A stretch of DNA of 64,000 nt from positions 558,001 through 622,000 of the forward strand of contig NZ_CP045121.1 in the NCBI RefSeq assembly GCF_011492965.1, given 5' to 3'. Shown piece after piece: positions 53,862 through 61,773 of this stretch. The position numbers were made by a program, and so were the translations under genes. The notes beneath the pieces were generated by a model that saw nothing but the letters and a program-made list of their open reading frames with translations, was not told the origin of the DNA and made no database searches. This DNA is from Rubrobacter marinus. GTDB lineage: Bacteria > Actinomycetota > Rubrobacteria > Rubrobacterales > Rubrobacteraceae. Every line of letters starts with the position of its first letter. The first letter of the stretch is position 1.

Positions 53862-54671
53862 ATGGGCGGGTTGGGGGAGCTAAAGAGCTACGGGGAGCCG
53901 GGGGCGCTGGTCTACCTCGCGGACTGCGTGGAGCTTATGCGGCTCATGCCCGCCTCCTGCGTCGACGCCGTCTTCGCCGACCCGCCCTACCGGCTCTCCA
54001 ACGGGGGCGTCACCGTCAGGAACGGGAAGCTGGCCCCCGTCGACAAGGGCGGCTGGGACAGGTCTCTGGGGCTGGAGAAGGACCACGAGTTCAACCTGGG
54101 GTGGCTGCGGGAGGCGCGGCGCGTCCTCAAGCCCGACGGCACGCTGTGGGTGACGGGGACGCACCACGTCATCTTCAGCCTCGGCTTCGCCCTGCAAACC
54201 CTGGGCTACCGGATCATCAACGACGTCATCTGGGCCAAGACCGACCCGCCCCCGAACGCCACGCACACGACGTTCACCCACGCCCACGAGACCATCATCT
54301 GGGCGAGCAGGGGCAGGGGGGCGCGGCACACCTTCAACTACGACCTCGTCAACAGCCCGAGCCCCGGGACGCAGGTCTCGTCGGTCTGGCGCATCCCGGC
54401 CGTCCCGAGGCGCGAGAAGGCGCACGGCTACCACCCGACCCAGAAACCCTTGCGCCTCGTGCGCCGCGCCCTGCTCGCCTCGACGTCGGAGGGGGACCTC
54501 GTCTTCGACCCCTTCTCGGGCTCGGGGACGACGGCGGTGGCGGCCAAGGAGCTCGGGCGCTTCTTCGTGGGGGCCGAGCTCGACGAGGGGTTCGCGGGGC
54601 TCGCGGCCCGCCGCCTCGGCGCCACCGAACGCGGCGGCGTGTTGCGGGAGATCTCCGGCCTCTTCCCGTAG
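53862..54671 (+). CDS. Solitary beta-class DNA methyltransferase
   Basis: 269 residues from ATG 53862. Motif IV (A-D-P-P-Y, Asp40) lies near the N-terminus and motif I (F-D-P-F-S-G-S-G-T-T, about 215-224) near the C-terminus, the circular order of beta-class amino-methyltransferases such as HinfI/CcrM types. H-P-T-Q-K-P-L-R-L is motif X-like. D-P-P-Y suggests N6-adenine (or N4-cytosine) methylation; the target sequence cannot be read. No restriction endonuclease or specificity gene is adjacent, so it is likely an orphan regulatory or protective enzyme. It lies between ribokinase (divergent) and Gmad2-LysM. No clear ribosome site was seen. Confidence 0.88.
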   Translation: MGGLGELKSYGEPGALVYLADCVELMRLMPASCVDAVFADPPYRLSNGGVTVRNGKLAPVDKGGWDRSLGLEKDHEFNLGWLREARRVLKPDGTLWVTGTHHVIFSLGFALQTLGYRIINDVIWAKTDPPPNATHTTFTHAHETIIWASRGRGARHTFNYDLVNSPSPGTQVSSVWRIPAVPRREKAHGYHPTQKPLRLVRRALLASTSEGDLVFDPFSGSGTTAVAAKELGRFFVGAELDEGFAGLAARRLGATERGGVLREISGLFP

Positions 54672-54765
54672 AACACGGTCCACCTCACCCCAGCGCCGTT
54701 CATCGGCGGTTCATCGCCGTCTGCTTACCTTTGGGGTAACGCAGCGCGACGTAGGAGGTGCCGTC

Positions 54766-55263
54766 ATGGCCGTCTTCCCACCCATCAGCGTGCGCCGGCC
54801 GCACGACATCGTGGACCACCCCGTCGGGGTCTGCGGCGTCGCCACCGGCTTCGAGGGGATCTTCGCCGCTCGTGTGCGGGACCAGGACGGCAAGGAGCTG
54901 CGGGAGGTCTCCGTGAGGGCCGGGGGGACGGGGATCCGGGGCAACTTCCGGATCGGTCTCGACCTTCCGGGCCGCCCGAAGACGGCGCGCGGCAGCGTCG
55001 AGGTCTTCGAGTACGCGCAGGACGGGAGCGGGGGAGAGGCGAGCAAGGCGGTCGTCCCCGTGGTGGCCTTCGGGGCTGCCCTGATCGACGGGTACAGAGG
55101 CTTTCTGCAGTACGCCGTCGAGCCGGGCGACAGCTTGTCGGGGCTCGCCGAGAGGTTCCTCGGCGACGGGGGCAGGTGGCGCGCGATCTTCCAGGCGAAC
55201 CGCGACCGGATCGAGGACCCCGACCCGATCTTCGCGGGCCAGACCCTTCGCATCCCGCAGTAG
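54766..55263 (+). CDS. Gmad2 immunoglobulin-like and LysM domain protein
   Basis: 165 residues from ATG 54766, which has GTAGGAGG seven bases before it. Residues 8-100 match Gmad2, an immunoglobulin-like domain first noted in spore-germination proteins: H-P-V-G-V-C-G-V-A-T-G-F-E-G-I-F, then R-D-Q-D-G-K-E-L. Residues 115-165 are a LysM domain (Y-A-V-E-P-G-D-S-L-S-G-L-A-E-R-F, ending G-Q-T-L-R-I-P), which binds N-acetylglucosamine polymers such as peptidoglycan. There is no signal peptide or membrane helix, which is odd for a cell-wall binder. It may need another export route or act inside. The RTX-like gene follows 111 bp later. Confidence 0.85.
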   Translation: MAVFPPISVRRPHDIVDHPVGVCGVATGFEGIFAARVRDQDGKELREVSVRAGGTGIRGNFRIGLDLPGRPKTARGSVEVFEYAQDGSGGEASKAVVPVVAFGAALIDGYRGFLQYAVEPGDSLSGLAERFLGDGGRWRAIFQANRDRIEDPDPIFAGQTLRIPQ

Positions 55264-55306
55264 GAGGACGCTGATGGCGACAATACGAACCGCAGGCGCG
55301 GAGGCG

Positions 55307-55340
55307 CGACGCCATCGAGCGAAGCGCGACGCATCGAAGC
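55307..55340. repeat. Short imperfect direct repeat
   Basis: Two near-copies of GCGCGACGCCATCGAGC (the second lacks one base) lie end to end, separated by GAA, in the gap before the RTX-like gene. The function is unknown. Confidence 0.4.
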
Positions 55341-55374
55341 AACGGCGCGAGCCGGCTCGGAAGGAGGGTTTCAC

Positions 55375-56304
55375 GTGCGGAGCAAGGGTAACTCGCCGGG
55401 GCTGATCTCCCTGGCCCTTGCGATCTCGGCTCTAGTGGCGGTTACGCTAATTTCAGCGGCGGGCACGGCTTCGGCTCAGGAAGACCAGGAGCCGCCCCCC
55501 GTCGAGACCGTAACGGTGACGTTCGAGCTCACGGTCGTGGGCCAGCCCCCGCCGAACGCGACGTTCTGGGGCTTTCTGACCTTCGAGCCTTTCGGGATCA
55601 GGCTCACCGACCCCGACGGCGACGGGGTCTACACCGGCGGCTTCCGGAACTTCCCGAGGGGCGACGCCCAACCGTTCTGGTTCGTGCAGGGCACGGGGAC
55701 GCGCTTCAGCCAGGTCTCGGGGGAGCGGCCCGGCGAGCCCGTCTCGATCCTCCGGGACCTCGGCGTGCGGACGATCGACGCGGACACGACGCTCTCGGCC
55801 GTCGTCTCGTTCTCCGGGGGAGCGGGGAGGCGCATCGTCGGCACCCCGGGCGACGACCGGCTCCGCGGGGAGAACGGCCCGGACCTCATCGAGGGGCTCG
55901 ACGGCCACGACGAGCTCTCCGGCGCCTACGGGGACGACCTCGCCTACGGCGGCACCGGCGACGATCTCGTCTACGGAGGCTTCCTGGTCTTCGGCGGCCC
56001 CGACGACGATGCCCTCTACGGCGGCCCCGGGGACGACGCCCTCTACGGCCTCAGCCTCGAAGATCTCGCCCACGGGGGACCGGGGGACGACCTCGTCCGT
56101 GGCGGTTTCGGCGACGGCGACGACGCCCTCTACGGCGGTCCCGGCTCCGACGCCGTCTACGGCGACGGCGGGGACGACTACCTGTACGCGGCGGACGACG
56201 CCTCCGCGGACCTCGTCTCGGGCGGGGCCGGCTCCGACCTCTGCGTCGTGGGGACGGAGGACCTGCCGCACACCTCCGGCTGCGAAGCCCTCCGGACGCG
56301 TTAG
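55375..56304 (+). CDS. Secreted RTX-like (hemolysin-type calcium-binding) protein
   Basis: 309 residues. The N-terminus has a signal peptide (L-I-S-L-A-L-A-I-S-A-L-V-A-V, cleavage probably after T-A-S-A-Q-E near 35). Residues 45-150 are a beta-rich domain I do not recognise (V-T-V-T-F-E-L-T-V-V-G, F-W-G-F-L-T-F-E-P). From about 160, nine or more Gly/Asp repeats of the G-G-x-G-x-D-x type (G-G-T-G-D-D-L-V-Y, G-G-P-G-D-D-A-L-Y, G-G-A-G-S-D-L-C) form a calcium-binding RTX beta-roll. Two late Cys residues may form a disulfide. GTG 55375 follows GGAGGGTTTCAC. It should be exported by Sec, unlike classical RTX toxins. A strong terminator follows. Confidence 0.85.
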   Translation: MRSKGNSPGLISLALAISALVAVTLISAAGTASAQEDQEPPPVETVTVTFELTVVGQPPPNATFWGFLTFEPFGIRLTDPDGDGVYTGGFRNFPRGDAQPFWFVQGTGTRFSQVSGERPGEPVSILRDLGVRTIDADTTLSAVVSFSGGAGRRIVGTPGDDRLRGENGPDLIEGLDGHDELSGAYGDDLAYGGTGDDLVYGGFLVFGGPDDDALYGGPGDDALYGLSLEDLAHGGPGDDLVRGGFGDGDDALYGGPGSDAVYGDGGDDYLYAADDASADLVSGGAGSDLCVVGTEDLPHTSGCEALRTR

Positions 56305-56320
56305 AACACGCTCCCCTGGC

Positions 56321-56355
56321 TCTCGCGGGGCGCTTGCTTCTAGCGCCCCGCGAGA
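56321..56355. terminator. Bidirectional hairpin terminator
   Basis: A perfect 14-bp stem (56321-56334 with 56342-56355) has a 7-base loop, TGCTTCT. It lies between the RTX-like gene (plus) and the PAS kinase (minus), so it can stop transcription from both. Confidence 0.75.
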
Positions 56356-56418
56356 AGGGCACCCCGCGCCGGGGCTATCGAAGCGTTGCGTCGAGCGGCC
56401 CTCCGTCTTCTCGAAGGG

Positions 56419-57537
56419 CTACACGGCGCGTCGGTCGAGCTTCGGCTGCGGATCGCCGGAGAGTGGGAGGCAGATCCTCATCGTGGTCCCCTCGCCGACG
56501 CGGCTCTCGGCCTCGATGCGTCCCCCGTGCGCCTCGGCGATGGCCCTGGCGATGGGGAGCCCCAGCCCGACCCCGCCCCTCTCGCTCGCCCGCGGGGCGT
56601 CGATACGGTAGAAACGCTCGAAGATGCGCGGCAGCTCCCCCTCCGGGATGCCGGGTCCACGGTCCGCAACCTCGACGCGCAGCTCGCCCGAGCCGGTCTC
56701 CGAGGACAGGGAGATCGGCTCGGGCGAGAAGCCGTACTTGGCGGCGTTGTCGACCAGGATCAGGACGGCCTGCTCGATCCGTGTCGGCTCGCACCGCAGA
56801 GTTTCTTCGGCGCGCAGGTCGGCGCGCAGCGAGATGCCCCGCTCCCGGGCCAACGCTCCCGCGCGCCTGGCCAGCCCTTCGAGGAAGGGCGCGACGTCGA
56901 CCACCCTCGCCTCGAGCGGTACGGAGGCCGAGTCCGAACGGGCGAGCAACAGGAGGCCCTCGACCGTCTGCGACATCCGCCCGGACTCCTCCACGATCTC
57001 CCGCAGGATCTCCTCGTGGGCGCAGCCGTGGCGCATGCTCAGGCCGACCTCGGCGTTGCCGCGGATCACGGTCAGGGGCGTCTTCAGCTCGTGCGCGGCG
57101 TCGGCTAGAAACTCTTCCTTCGAACGGAGCGCTTCGGCGAGCGCGTCCAGGGCCAGCCTGCGCTCCGTGACGTCCTCGTGGGCCACCACCGCCCGCGGGG
57201 GGCCGTGGTTCGGGAAGCGCGTCACCCGGCCCACAAACCAGCGCCGCTCGTTCGGCGCGTGACACGGGTACTCGCGCGCGAACCTCTCCCGCTCGCCCGA
57301 GAGGATCGCGCGCAGCCCCTCCGCGAAGACGCCGGCCTCCTCGTCGTGGTCGCTCGCCGAGTCGCAGACGCGCAGGTAGTTGGCGCCCTCCGAGACGTTG
57401 ACCGCGGCCCCGTTGGCCTCGGCGAACTCCCTCCAGGCCCTGTTGACGGCGACGATGGTCCCCGAGCCGTCGACTATCGCCACGTGCGCGGACAGCCCGT
57501 CCAGGGTGGCGCGTGCGAAGAATTCGGGATAGTCCAC
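56419..57537 (-). CDS. PAS sensor histidine kinase (soluble)
   Basis: About 372 residues from GTG 57537. A PAS domain (about 10-130, V-A-I-V-D-G-S-G-T-I-V-A-V-N-R-A-W) leads to HisKA with phospho-acceptor His149 in A-A-H-E-L-K-T-P and a HATPase with V-D-N-A-A-K-Y, D-R-G-P-G-I-P and G-G-V-G-L-G-L-P-I-A. There are no membrane segments, so it senses a cytosolic signal. The frame is also open to 57624. Alternatively ATG 57574 in another frame (M-G-T-V-W-E-R-E) could be joined by one missing G near 57546; this is uncertain. No response regulator is adjacent. Confidence 0.85.
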   Translation of the reverse strand: MDYPEFFARATLDGLSAHVAIVDGSGTIVAVNRAWREFAEANGAAVNVSEGANYLRVCDSASDHDEEAGVFAEGLRAILSGERERFAREYPCHAPNERRWFVGRVTRFPNHGPPRAVVAHEDVTERRLALDALAEALRSKEEFLADAAHELKTPLTVIRGNAEVGLSMRHGCAHEEILREIVEESGRMSQTVEGLLLLARSDSASVPLEARVVDVAPFLEGLARRAGALARERGISLRADLRAEETLRCEPTRIEQAVLILVDNAAKYGFSPEPISLSSETGSGELRVEVADRGPGIPEGELPRIFERFYRIDAPRASERGGVGLGLPIARAIAEAHGGRIEAESRVGEGTTMRICLPLSGDPQPKLDRRAV

Positions 57538-58034
57538 GACCCGGCCTGGTCCTCCCGCTCCCAGACGGTCCCCATGCCGCCTATTCCCGTGCCATCGTAG
57601 CACGCCGAAAGATACTGCGGGCACAATGTTCGCGCCTCACGCGGCGGTGGAGCCCGACGCGCCCGCGCTCTCTCCCGTCCCCGAATACGCCCGCCGAGAA
57701 GCGCCAGCGTCCCGATCGTCGTTTGGGAGCGGGGGCGCCCGGATCGCCTCGTGGGTTCGGAGCGGCGGTCGAGCCGTATGCTCTGCTCGGGCCTCGGCGG
57801 TACACCCGTATGGGACCGTCGGCTCTCTGTTACCATCGGCGCTGCACCCCGGCCGTCGTGCGCGCGCCGGTTCTGCGTGGCTTTCACGGGCACCGGGTTG
57901 CCGGGAGTACACCGCAAGATCCGAGAAGGAGGAGGCCGGGATCACGATTTCGCGACCGTCCGCGAGCCGTGTCCTCGAGCTTCGCGGGGGCCGCGACGCT
58001 CGGGGCACGAGGGCTCGCGACGCAGGGGAGCCGC

Positions 58035-59297
58035 TTGGCTAGGGGGGAACACGTCGCGTCCGAGTCCGGCCGCGCCGCTCGCCGGGGTCCTTCGAGCCTC
58101 CGGGTCGCGTTGCTTGTGGTGGGCATCCTGCTTCTGGCCGCCAACCTGCGCACGTCGCTCACGGGTGTGGCGCCCTTGATCGGGCAGATCCGCGCGGACA
58201 CCGGCGTCTCCAACGGGGTGGCTGGCCTGCTCACGGCGCTGCCGCTGCTGGCCTTCGGGGTGCTCTCGCCGGTCGCCCCCGCTCTTGCTCGACGGATAGG
58301 CATCGAACGCGCGCTGCTGGCGAGCTTGTTCGTGCTCGCGGCGGGCATCTTGCTTCGCTCGGCGGGATCGGCGGCGGCGCTGTTCCTGGGCACGGTAGTC
58401 CTCGGGGCGGCGATCGCGGCGGGAAACGTGCTCCTGCCCGGCCTCGTCAAGCAGGGGTTCCCAGAGCGCACCGGCCTGATGACGAGCGCGTACACCACCA
58501 CTATGGGCATCGCCGCCGCGCTGGCGGCGGGCGCGAGCGCGCCCGTGGCGATCGGCGTCGGCTGGCGAGCCTCCCTGGCGTTGTGGGCACTGCCGATCCT
58601 GGTGGCGATAGTAGCCTGGATCCCCCTCGTCTGGGGCGCCCGCCCCTCCGACGAGTCCGCCCCGACCTCCCGCGGCGTGAGCGGCCCGTGGAGGTCGCCG
58701 CTCGCCTGGCAGGTGACGCTCTTCATGGGGCTGCAGTCGCTGGTCTACTACGTGACGCTGACGTGGCTGCCGGAGATCCTGCAGGACGAGGGCATGGGCG
58801 TCTCCAGGGCTGGGTGGTTGCTCGCGCTCTCGCAGGCGTCGGGCATCGCGACGATGTTCCTCGCCCCCATGCTCGCCGGCAGGAAACCCTCCCAGCGAAC
58901 GGTCGTCACCGCGGCCGTGGCCCTGAACGGCGCCGGCACCCTGGGCCTGCTGGTCGCCGGCGACACCGCCGCCGCTCTCTGGGTCGTGCTCCTGGGCCTG
59001 GGGCAGGGGGCGTGCTTCAGCCTGGCGCTCACCTTCTTCGCGCTGCGCGCGCCCGACCCCGAGCACGCCGCCGCGCTCTCGGGCATGGCCCAGTCCGTCG
59101 GGTACCTGCTCGCCGCGTCGGGCCCGTTCCTCTTCGGCGCCCTCCGCGACGCCACGGGCGCCTGGACGGTCCCCCTAACGCTCCTCCTCGCGCTCACGGT
59201 CTGCCTCCTGATCGCGGGCCTTGGCGCCGCCCGCGACGCCCAGATCCCCGGCTCGAACGCGCCGGCGAGCAGATCGGGCCCGAGGGGCGAGGCGTAG
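58035..59297 (+). CDS. MFS transporter, CynX/NimT type
   Basis: 420 residues from TTG 58035, which has AGGGGAGCC just upstream. The open frame reaches back to 57513, but the earlier part is low-complexity and overlaps the divergent kinase. Twelve hydrophobic segments are present. L-A-A-N-L-R-T-S-L-T-G-V-A-P-L in helix 1 and L-L-T-A-L-P-L-L-A-F-G near 75 are hallmarks of the CynX (cyanate/2-nitroimidazole) family of MFS proteins, mostly of unknown cargo. No cyanase gene is near. The terminal 25 residues are hydrophilic. Confidence 0.87.
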   Translation: MARGEHVASESGRAARRGPSSLRVALLVVGILLLAANLRTSLTGVAPLIGQIRADTGVSNGVAGLLTALPLLAFGVLSPVAPALARRIGIERALLASLFVLAAGILLRSAGSAAALFLGTVVLGAAIAAGNVLLPGLVKQGFPERTGLMTSAYTTTMGIAAALAAGASAPVAIGVGWRASLALWALPILVAIVAWIPLVWGARPSDESAPTSRGVSGPWRSPLAWQVTLFMGLQSLVYYVTLTWLPEILQDEGMGVSRAGWLLALSQASGIATMFLAPMLAGRKPSQRTVVTAAVALNGAGTLGLLVAGDTAAALWVVLLGLGQGACFSLALTFFALRAPDPEHAAALSGMAQSVGYLLAASGPFLFGALRDATGAWTVPLTLLLALTVCLLIAGLGAARDAQIPGSNAPASRSGPRGEA

Positions 59298-59414
59298 CGA
59301 CCTGGCGTGACCGAGGAAGTGGACATCGGGGAGCCTGGGGAGGGGCAGAAGGGCCGCCGGGCGGTCTTCTCGTGCTCCGGTGGAGCGGGGTCCCTTCGGG
59401 GCCGCGGGAAAAAT

Positions 59415-59457
59415 TTGACAAAAACAATATAATTAAGATGCTAATGGAAGTACGAAG
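59415..59457 (+). promoter_or_regulatory. AT-rich promoter region of the 59458 HTH gene
   Basis: TTGACA (59415-59420) and TATAAT (59428-59433) both match consensus but are only 7 bp apart, so they cannot be one sigma-70 promoter. TTGACA with GCTAAT (59440-59445) at 19 bp is a possible alternative. The patch is strongly AT-rich in a GC-rich genome. Confidence 0.45.
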
Positions 59458-59787
59458 GTGAACTCCCGGACCCACAAGCCCTATTGTCACCTGGGCGAGC
59501 TCCTGGACGGCATGGCGCGCAAGCGCAACGTTCGCGGGCCCTACAACATCGCCCAGTGGGTGACGCGCGCCACGGGCAACAGGGTTACCGGGCAGGCGGT
59601 CTCCCGCTACTTCTACGGCGAATCCTGGCCGAGACCGGCCTTCGTCTCTTCCTTCGCCCGGGCATTCGACCTGACCAGGGACGAGCGAGACGTTCTGGCC
59701 TGGGCTTACACCTACGGCCCCTTCCCGGAGGGGGCCTCGGACGAGCCGGACTCCCCGTCCAGCGACGGTTACCCCGTCGCGCGGTAG
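59458..59787 (+). CDS. Helix-turn-helix regulator of the peptide locus (first paralogue)
   Basis: 109 residues from GTG 59458 (GGAAG upstream). An XRE-like HTH core is suggested by Y-N-I-A-Q-W-V-T-R-A-T, V-T-G-Q-A-V-S-R-Y-F-Y-G and P-A-F-V-S-S-F-A-R-A-F-D-L-T-R-D-E-R, ending L-A-W-A-Y-T-Y-G. The protein at 61774-62043 has the same order of motifs (I-A-A-R-I-R, V-L-D-Y-L-R-G, F-I-S-A-F-A-D-A-F-S-L-T, L-A-W-M-Y-T), so the two are paralogues. They flank a peptide and an M50 gene, suggesting they regulate this locus. The C-terminal 20 residues are acidic and Ser/Pro-rich. The family is not certain. Confidence 0.75.
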   Translation: MNSRTHKPYCHLGELLDGMARKRNVRGPYNIAQWVTRATGNRVTGQAVSRYFYGESWPRPAFVSSFARAFDLTRDERDVLAWAYTYGPFPEGASDEPDSPSSDGYPVAR

Positions 59788-59826
59788 CCGGGGGCTCGAG
59801 GCCCTGTCATTCTGCTCGCGGTGTGC

Positions 59827-61266
59827 CTAGGCGGCCCAGAGAAAGGCCACGAGGGAGATCACGCCGACGACCAACGAGGCCCCGATCGCCCGCCGCAACG
59901 GGGTTGGCCTGCTCCAGGTCAGCACCGCCCGGACGAACCTCCGGCCGATGTTGTAGAGCAGGTACAGGATCGCCAGCATCTGCAGCGTGAGGAGGAGGGC
60001 CTCTACGGTCGCCGCGGCTACGTCGAGGAGGAGGCCATCGTCCAGGGCGCGGGCAGCCTGCGTTGCTTGGGCGCGCAACGATTCCCAGGCGGTCGAGGCG
60101 ATGCTCGGGAGGTTGGAGACCAGGCTGAACAGGAGCAGGGAGAGCACGGGGACCGTGACGAGAACGTATGCTGCGAAAACGGTCTTCACCCTTGGCTTCA
60201 AGTTCGGCAGCCTGGCGCCCTTCCAGCGGCGGAGGGGCAACACGCTCCTCAGAAACGCCCCCATCTGCGAGAAGAAGTCCGGGATGCCCGAGAGGTCGGC
60301 GAGCGCCCAGTAGCCGTCGAAGCGGACGAAGGGGAGGCACTGGTAGACGATGTCCAGGTTGATCAGGAGTACTACGAAGAGCAGGATCTCCTGCCCCGTG
60401 ACCGCGTACAGCGCCATGAGGCCGAGGGCGAAGATCAGGGAGAAGTAGAACCCGCCGAGGTCGGTACGTACCCTCCCCCAACGACCGAGCCGGTAGGCGT
60501 CCGTGGTATCGGTGTAGAAGGCGGGGTAGACGATATACAGGCCGGCGCCCATCGCCCGGGCCCTGCCGCCGCCGTACCGTAGCGCCGAGGCGTGGCCGAA
60601 CTCGTGGAAGACGCCGGCGAGGAGCGTGGCCGCCAACACGACCAGCACCAGCCCCGGAGTACGCAAGAAAGCGACGACGCTACCCATCACCCCGTGCACG
60701 GCGTACAACCACCAGTGAGCGGCGACGACGGCCAGGAGAATGGGGACGAGAATCGGCGGCGCGAAGAGAAGCCGGAGCACCCCGGAAACGGGGTCTATAA
60801 CGCGGGGTCCGATCGCCTTCGTGCGCATGTTCAGCGCCAGCGGCGAACGGGGACCCTCCCGGACGTCCGCCGGGTATCCGTGATCGTCGGCGTCCTCCGC
60901 CGGAGAGATCAACCCCAGGGGGATAAGCTTGGTCCCGATCATGCGCCGCACGTCGTCGGCCTCGACGGCCCAATCGGTCGACGCCGTCACCCCCGCAGCC
61001 ACCTCCCTCAGCGTCCGCTCACCGTCGGATTGCTCGACGACGCGGTAGAGGAGCTCGGTGAGTTGTATGAACCGGTCCCCCCGCTGCACGAGCCATTGCC
61101 GATCCTCGAAGCCGGTCTCCTTCATCTCGCCGACGATCTCGACGTCCGGCGCACGCTCCGGGCGCTCCGGCACCTCGGCCTCGGCGCTGGAGACTCCCCG
61201 TCCGGCAGAAGGGGCTACCCGCCGCCCGACTCCCTCGCTGCTCTCGGTCTTCCCCGTTCCTGGCAT
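59827..61266 (-). CDS. PqqD-M50 membrane peptidase-like protein (putative peptide zinc metalloprotease)
   Basis: 479 residues. After a disordered N-terminus (1-50), a PqqD-like/RiPP-recognition-type domain occurs at about 55-120 (W-L-V-Q-R-G-D-R-F-I-Q-L-T and L-R-E-V-A-A-G-V). About eight membrane segments follow. The zinc motif His221-Glu222-x-x-His225 is in F-H-E-F-G-H-A-S, and R-F-D-G-Y-W-A-L-A-D near 330 carries the probable third ligand. These features match the putative peptide zinc metalloproteases found with RiPP and bacteriocin genes (YydH-like), which process or transport peptides. ATG 61266 directly follows GAGGG. It lies 68 bp downstream of a small peptide gene, with a hairpin between them. 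Processing of that peptide is inferred, not shown. Confidence 0.85.
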   Translation of the reverse strand: MPGTGKTESSEGVGRRVAPSAGRGVSSAEAEVPERPERAPDVEIVGEMKETGFEDRQWLVQRGDRFIQLTELLYRVVEQSDGERTLREVAAGVTASTDWAVEADDVRRMIGTKLIPLGLISPAEDADDHGYPADVREGPRSPLALNMRTKAIGPRVIDPVSGVLRLLFAPPILVPILLAVVAAHWWLYAVHGVMGSVVAFLRTPGLVLVVLAATLLAGVFHEFGHASALRYGGGRARAMGAGLYIVYPAFYTDTTDAYRLGRWGRVRTDLGGFYFSLIFALGLMALYAVTGQEILLFVVLLINLDIVYQCLPFVRFDGYWALADLSGIPDFFSQMGAFLRSVLPLRRWKGARLPNLKPRVKTVFAAYVLVTVPVLSLLLFSLVSNLPSIASTAWESLRAQATQAARALDDGLLLDVAAATVEALLLTLQMLAILYLLYNIGRRFVRAVLTWSRPTPLRRAIGASLVVGVISLVAFLWAA

Positions 61267-61294
61267 CCCTCAGAGCTCCCCAAGACACGAAAAC

Positions 61295-61322
61295 GGCGGG
61301 CCGGGCCAGGGCCCGACCCGCC
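61295..61322 (-). terminator. Intra-operon hairpin (possible attenuator) between the peptide and M50 genes
   Basis: GGCGGG...CCCGCC closes a second stem, CGGGC/GCCCG, with one C-A mismatch and a CAGG loop. Partial terminators after a precursor gene are common in peptide operons and would keep the peptide mRNA in excess. No T-tract is present. Confidence 0.5.
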
Positions 61323-61334
61323 AAGACCCGCTAC

Positions 61335-61568
61335 CTAGAGGTCCTGATCAACTTCCGCCTCGCACTCGGCTTCCTGACCAGCGACCAACTGCGCGGCCAG
61401 TACTGCCGCGTTGATGTTGCAGAGGTTCGCCGCGATGCCGATGGGCACCTGGATGACGACGTCGTCGATGCGGACGTTCACCAGGGCCAACATCTCCCTT
61501 TCCGGAAGCTCGATCGCGGTCTGCGCCTCGAGCTCCTCGATGCTCAGGACCCTCTTCTCGGCCAGCAT
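61335..61568 (-). CDS. 77-residue precursor-like peptide of the PqqD-M50 locus
   Basis: ATG 61568 is preceded by AAAGGAAAGGGG; an upstream open frame to 61619 has no ribosome site. The peptide has an acidic leader-like first half with the segment I-E-L-P-E-R-E-M-L-A-L-V. It has a hydrophobic second half, V-V-I-Q-V-P-I-G-I-A-A-N-L-C-N-I-N-A-A-V-L, and an acidic tail, E-C-E-A-E-V-D-Q-D-L. It has two Cys (50 and 69) and no Sec signal peptide. The Q-V-P-I...A-N-L-C stretch recalls the core of Streptomyces chaplins, though this is only a short resemblance. With the M50/PqqD protein next door it is a candidate RiPP-like or surface-peptide precursor. The family is not recognised. Confidence 0.75.
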   Translation of the reverse strand: MLAEKRVLSIEELEAQTAIELPEREMLALVNVRIDDVVIQVPIGIAANLCNINAAVLAAQLVAGQEAECEAEVDQDL

Positions 61569-61605
61569 AGGCTTTCCCCTTTCCTTTGCCCTTACCTGCA
61601 AATGT

Positions 61606-61635
61606 ATTGTGTTAAACAATTACTAATTGTGTCAA
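61606..61635 (-). promoter_or_regulatory. Probable promoter of the peptide gene
   Basis: On the minus strand, TTGACA (61635-61630) is an exact -35 and CACAAT (61611-61606) a 4/6 -10, 18 bp apart, about 38 bp before ATG 61568. The surroundings are AT-rich. The element resembles the AT-rich TTGACA region before the 59458 HTH gene. Confidence 0.55.
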
Positions 61636-61773
61636 GGGGAGTCGCGATCTTTTGGAGATGTTTTTTGGCCCCTGGCGCGTCCTCTACGCGCGCGCCGATC
61701 CGTGTTGCTCCCTTACCGGACCGTGCATGGACGAGGAGGCTACGGATCGCAGCGCCGTGTGGCGTGGCGTCGC

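Noticed and set aside
56419..57574. A further frameshift at the start of the PAS kinase (near 57546)
   Set aside because: Adding one G would join ATG 57574, but GTG 57537 also gives a complete PAS domain, so the evidence is not sufficient.
59415..59433. TTGACA plus TATAAT as one sigma-70 promoter
   Set aside because: The spacing is 7 bp, far from the required 16-19.
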